From NCBI GenBank assembly GCA_013297825.1, contig JAAFIN010000021.1, forward strand, positions 1 to 33,394: DNA of 33,394 bases, given 5' to 3'. This stretch comes from Cytophagales bacterium (GTDB lineage Bacteria; Bacteroidota; Bacteroidia; Cytophagales; Microscillaceae). The translations under genes and the position numbers were made by a program. This document shows positions 32,207 through 33,394 of this stretch, in pieces (the first letter of the stretch is position 1; each line of letters opens with the position of its first letter). Below the pieces are notes generated by a model, which was not told the origin of the DNA, ran no database searches, and worked only from the letters and a program-made list of their open reading frames with translations.

Positions 32207-32270
32207 GGCTGTTTCATTTAATATTTACCATTCAAAATTCACCATTTACCATTTATCATTCACCATTAAT
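32207..32270 (+). repeat. Heptad element abutting the potassium channel start
   Basis: The core GGCTGTTTCAT (32207-32217) is followed by heptad-spaced units (CATTTAATATTTAC then CATTCAA, AATTCAC, CATTTAC, CATTTAT, CATTCAC, CATTAAT) up to a TTG at 32271. It is the longest of the copies and is open in the downstream frame from a TTG at 32202. Confidence 0.75.
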
Positions 32271-33302
32271 TTGCTTTCTCCACGCTTATATCGGTTATTT
32301 TGGGCGGTTGTACTTTTGTTTGTAAGTACAATAGGGGGAGCATTTGCGTACAGGTGGATAGAAGGTTGGGGTTGGTTGGATTGCGTGTATATGTCAGTGA
32401 TTACCGCAGGAACAGTAGGATTTCAGGAAGTACATCCACTTTCTACGGAAGGACGTATATTTACAATATTTTTTGTTATATTTAATCTTGCAATTTTTAC
32501 GTATTTTGCGTCAGTAATTACAAGTTATTTGATAGAAGGTGAATTAAGGGATATTTTCAATCAATATTTAACAAAAAGAAAAGTGGAAAAATTTACAAAC
32601 CATGTTATTATTTGTGGTTTTGGGCGTAATGGTTTTCGTGCTGCGGAAGAATTATTAAAAAATGATGTTCCTTTTATCATTGTTGAAACCAAAAGAGAAC
32701 TGATAGAAACTAATATCCAAAATTTGGGTAAAAAACAAACGCATCTTTTTTCATTTATAGAAGGTGATGCCACACAAGACCACATTCTCCATCAAGCAGG
32801 CATCAAACGTGCAAGGGCATTGCTTACAACCCTTCCCAAAGATGCTGATAATGTATTTGTAACACTCACAGCTCGCCAACTTAACCCAGAATTATTGATA
32901 ATAGCACGTGCTAATGAAGCCTCAACAGGCAATAAATTACTGCACGCAGGAGCAAATCGTCTTGTACGTCCTGATGTAATTGGTGGTACTTATATGGCTA
33001 ATTTGGTATTGCGTCCAGAGGTTGTAGATTTTTTGGACATAATGAATGGCACAGGAAAATTAAAATTAGAGGAATTTTCTTTTGTGGATTTTAAGCCTGA
33101 ATACCAAAATATTAAAATAGAAATATTCAAAAAACCACACATTCAAGCCCATATTATTGCATTTAAAGATAATCTAAAAGGTTTTCTTATCAATCCTAAT
33201 GCAGATACAATTCTTGGACAAGATGACACCATCATTGTACTTGGGACACAAATGCAATTATTTGCATTTGCAGAGGAATTTACGCATAAATTTAGGGGTT
33301 AA
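32271..33302 (+). CDS. Potassium channel protein, two-helix pore plus RCK/TrkA domains
   Basis: Read from the TTG at 32271, 343 residues. TM1 spans about 9-27, the pore loop is SVITAGTVGFQEVHPL (42-57) and TM2 spans about 64-86. A cytoplasmic RCK/TrkA-N domain starts VIICGFGRNGFRAAEELL (112-129; GxGxxG nucleotide motif), with DATQDHIL and AGANRLVRPDVIGG further on. A TrkA-C-like domain closes it (about 255-343; KPHIQAHIIAFKD, GQDDTIIVLGT). The filter reads TVGFQE instead of TVGYGD, so the second glycine is missing. No ATG exists near the expected N-terminus: TTG at 32271 lies at the end of a repeat element and TTG at 32202 before it, the latter adding 23 repeat-derived residues. Likely an MthK/Kch-like ion channel regulated by cytosolic ligand. 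Confidence 0.88.
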   Translation: MLSPRLYRLFWAVVLLFVSTIGGAFAYRWIEGWGWLDCVYMSVITAGTVGFQEVHPLSTEGRIFTIFFVIFNLAIFTYFASVITSYLIEGELRDIFNQYLTKRKVEKFTNHVIICGFGRNGFRAAEELLKNDVPFIIVETKRELIETNIQNLGKKQTHLFSFIEGDATQDHILHQAGIKRARALLTTLPKDADNVFVTLTARQLNPELLIIARANEASTGNKLLHAGANRLVRPDVIGGTYMANLVLRPEVVDFLDIMNGTGKLKLEEFSFVDFKPEYQNIKIEIFKKPHIQAHIIAFKDNLKGFLINPNADTILGQDDTIIVLGTQMQLFAFAEEFTHKFRG

Positions 33303-33309
33303 TAAAAAG

Positions 33310-33394
33310 GTGTTAGGAGAAAGTAGTCAGGTGTCAGGAGAAAGTAGTCAGGTGTCAGGGGAAAGTAGTCAGGTGTCAGGAGAAAGTAGTCAGG
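33310..33394 (+). repeat. 21-bp (3 x 7) tandem array, open at the window end
   Basis: Four copies of a 21-bp unit start at 33310, 33331, 33352 and 33373. Each splits into three heptads of the form GTGTCAG, GAGAAAG, TAGTCAG. The array starts 7 bases after the channel stop and continues past the window edge. Variation is limited to two positions. Confidence 0.9.

Noticed and set aside
33310-33394. CRISPR array
   Set aside because: Units are directly adjacent with no spacers, only 21 bp long and made of three heptads. No cas gene is present.

Overview
The window looks like a chromosomal segment from a low-GC member of the Bacteroidota, most likely Cytophagia-like. The evidence is a C-terminal type IX secretion (T9SS) sorting domain on a PKD protein, a DUF5686/CarboxypepD_reg outer-membrane protein, a GH3-family protein, archaeal/eukaryal-type glycyl-tRNA synthetase, TAnnTTTG promoter boxes, and almost no Shine-Dalgarno sequences. 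I see no tRNA, rRNA, CRISPR array, transposase or phage gene.

Layout. 1-2988: the 3' end of one T9SS cargo gene, then a complete paralogue with a six-repeat propeller-like region, four PKD-like domains and a sorting domain. 3114-4433: photolyase. 4659-6065 (minus): a lipoprotein and an unknown cytoplasmic protein. 6183-10593 (minus): an outer-membrane beta-barrel protein followed by a giant GH18 + NodB deacetylase + GT2 synthase fusion, probably an exopolysaccharide machine. 10966-13521: DUF5686 protein. 13949-15682 (minus): lysS. 16073-17620 (minus): GH3. 18000-23842 (plus): proline dehydrogenase, gltX, an isolated hisH, yidC. 24059-24718: small membrane protein. 24758-30322 (minus): six consecutive genes for secreted proteins. 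30563-33302: glyS and a TrkA/RCK potassium channel.

Two things stand out. First, the six-gene secreted cluster consists of three apparent paralogue pairs in mirrored order (A, thioredoxin-like without CxxC, C, C', TlpA with CxxC, A'), all on one strand. Apart from the thioredoxin fold I recognise no known family in it, and it is my best candidate for an undescribed system. Second, the intergenic regions are built from a modular repeat: short arrays of 7-bp units abut a start or stop codon, and a conserved GGCTGTTTCAT core lies on the side away from the gene. Eight clear copies occur, touching phr, lysS, putA (both ends), hisH, yidC, glyS and the potassium channel. Some overlap coding sequence and probably changed the C-terminus of GlyS and the start sites of hisH and the channel. 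Further 14-bp and 21-bp arrays (multiples of 7) begin at or just after the stops of gltX and the channel.

The rest is mostly housekeeping (lysS, gltX, glyS, yidC, hisH, putA) without large operons. Many genes are followed by strong hairpins, so most appear to be transcribed singly.
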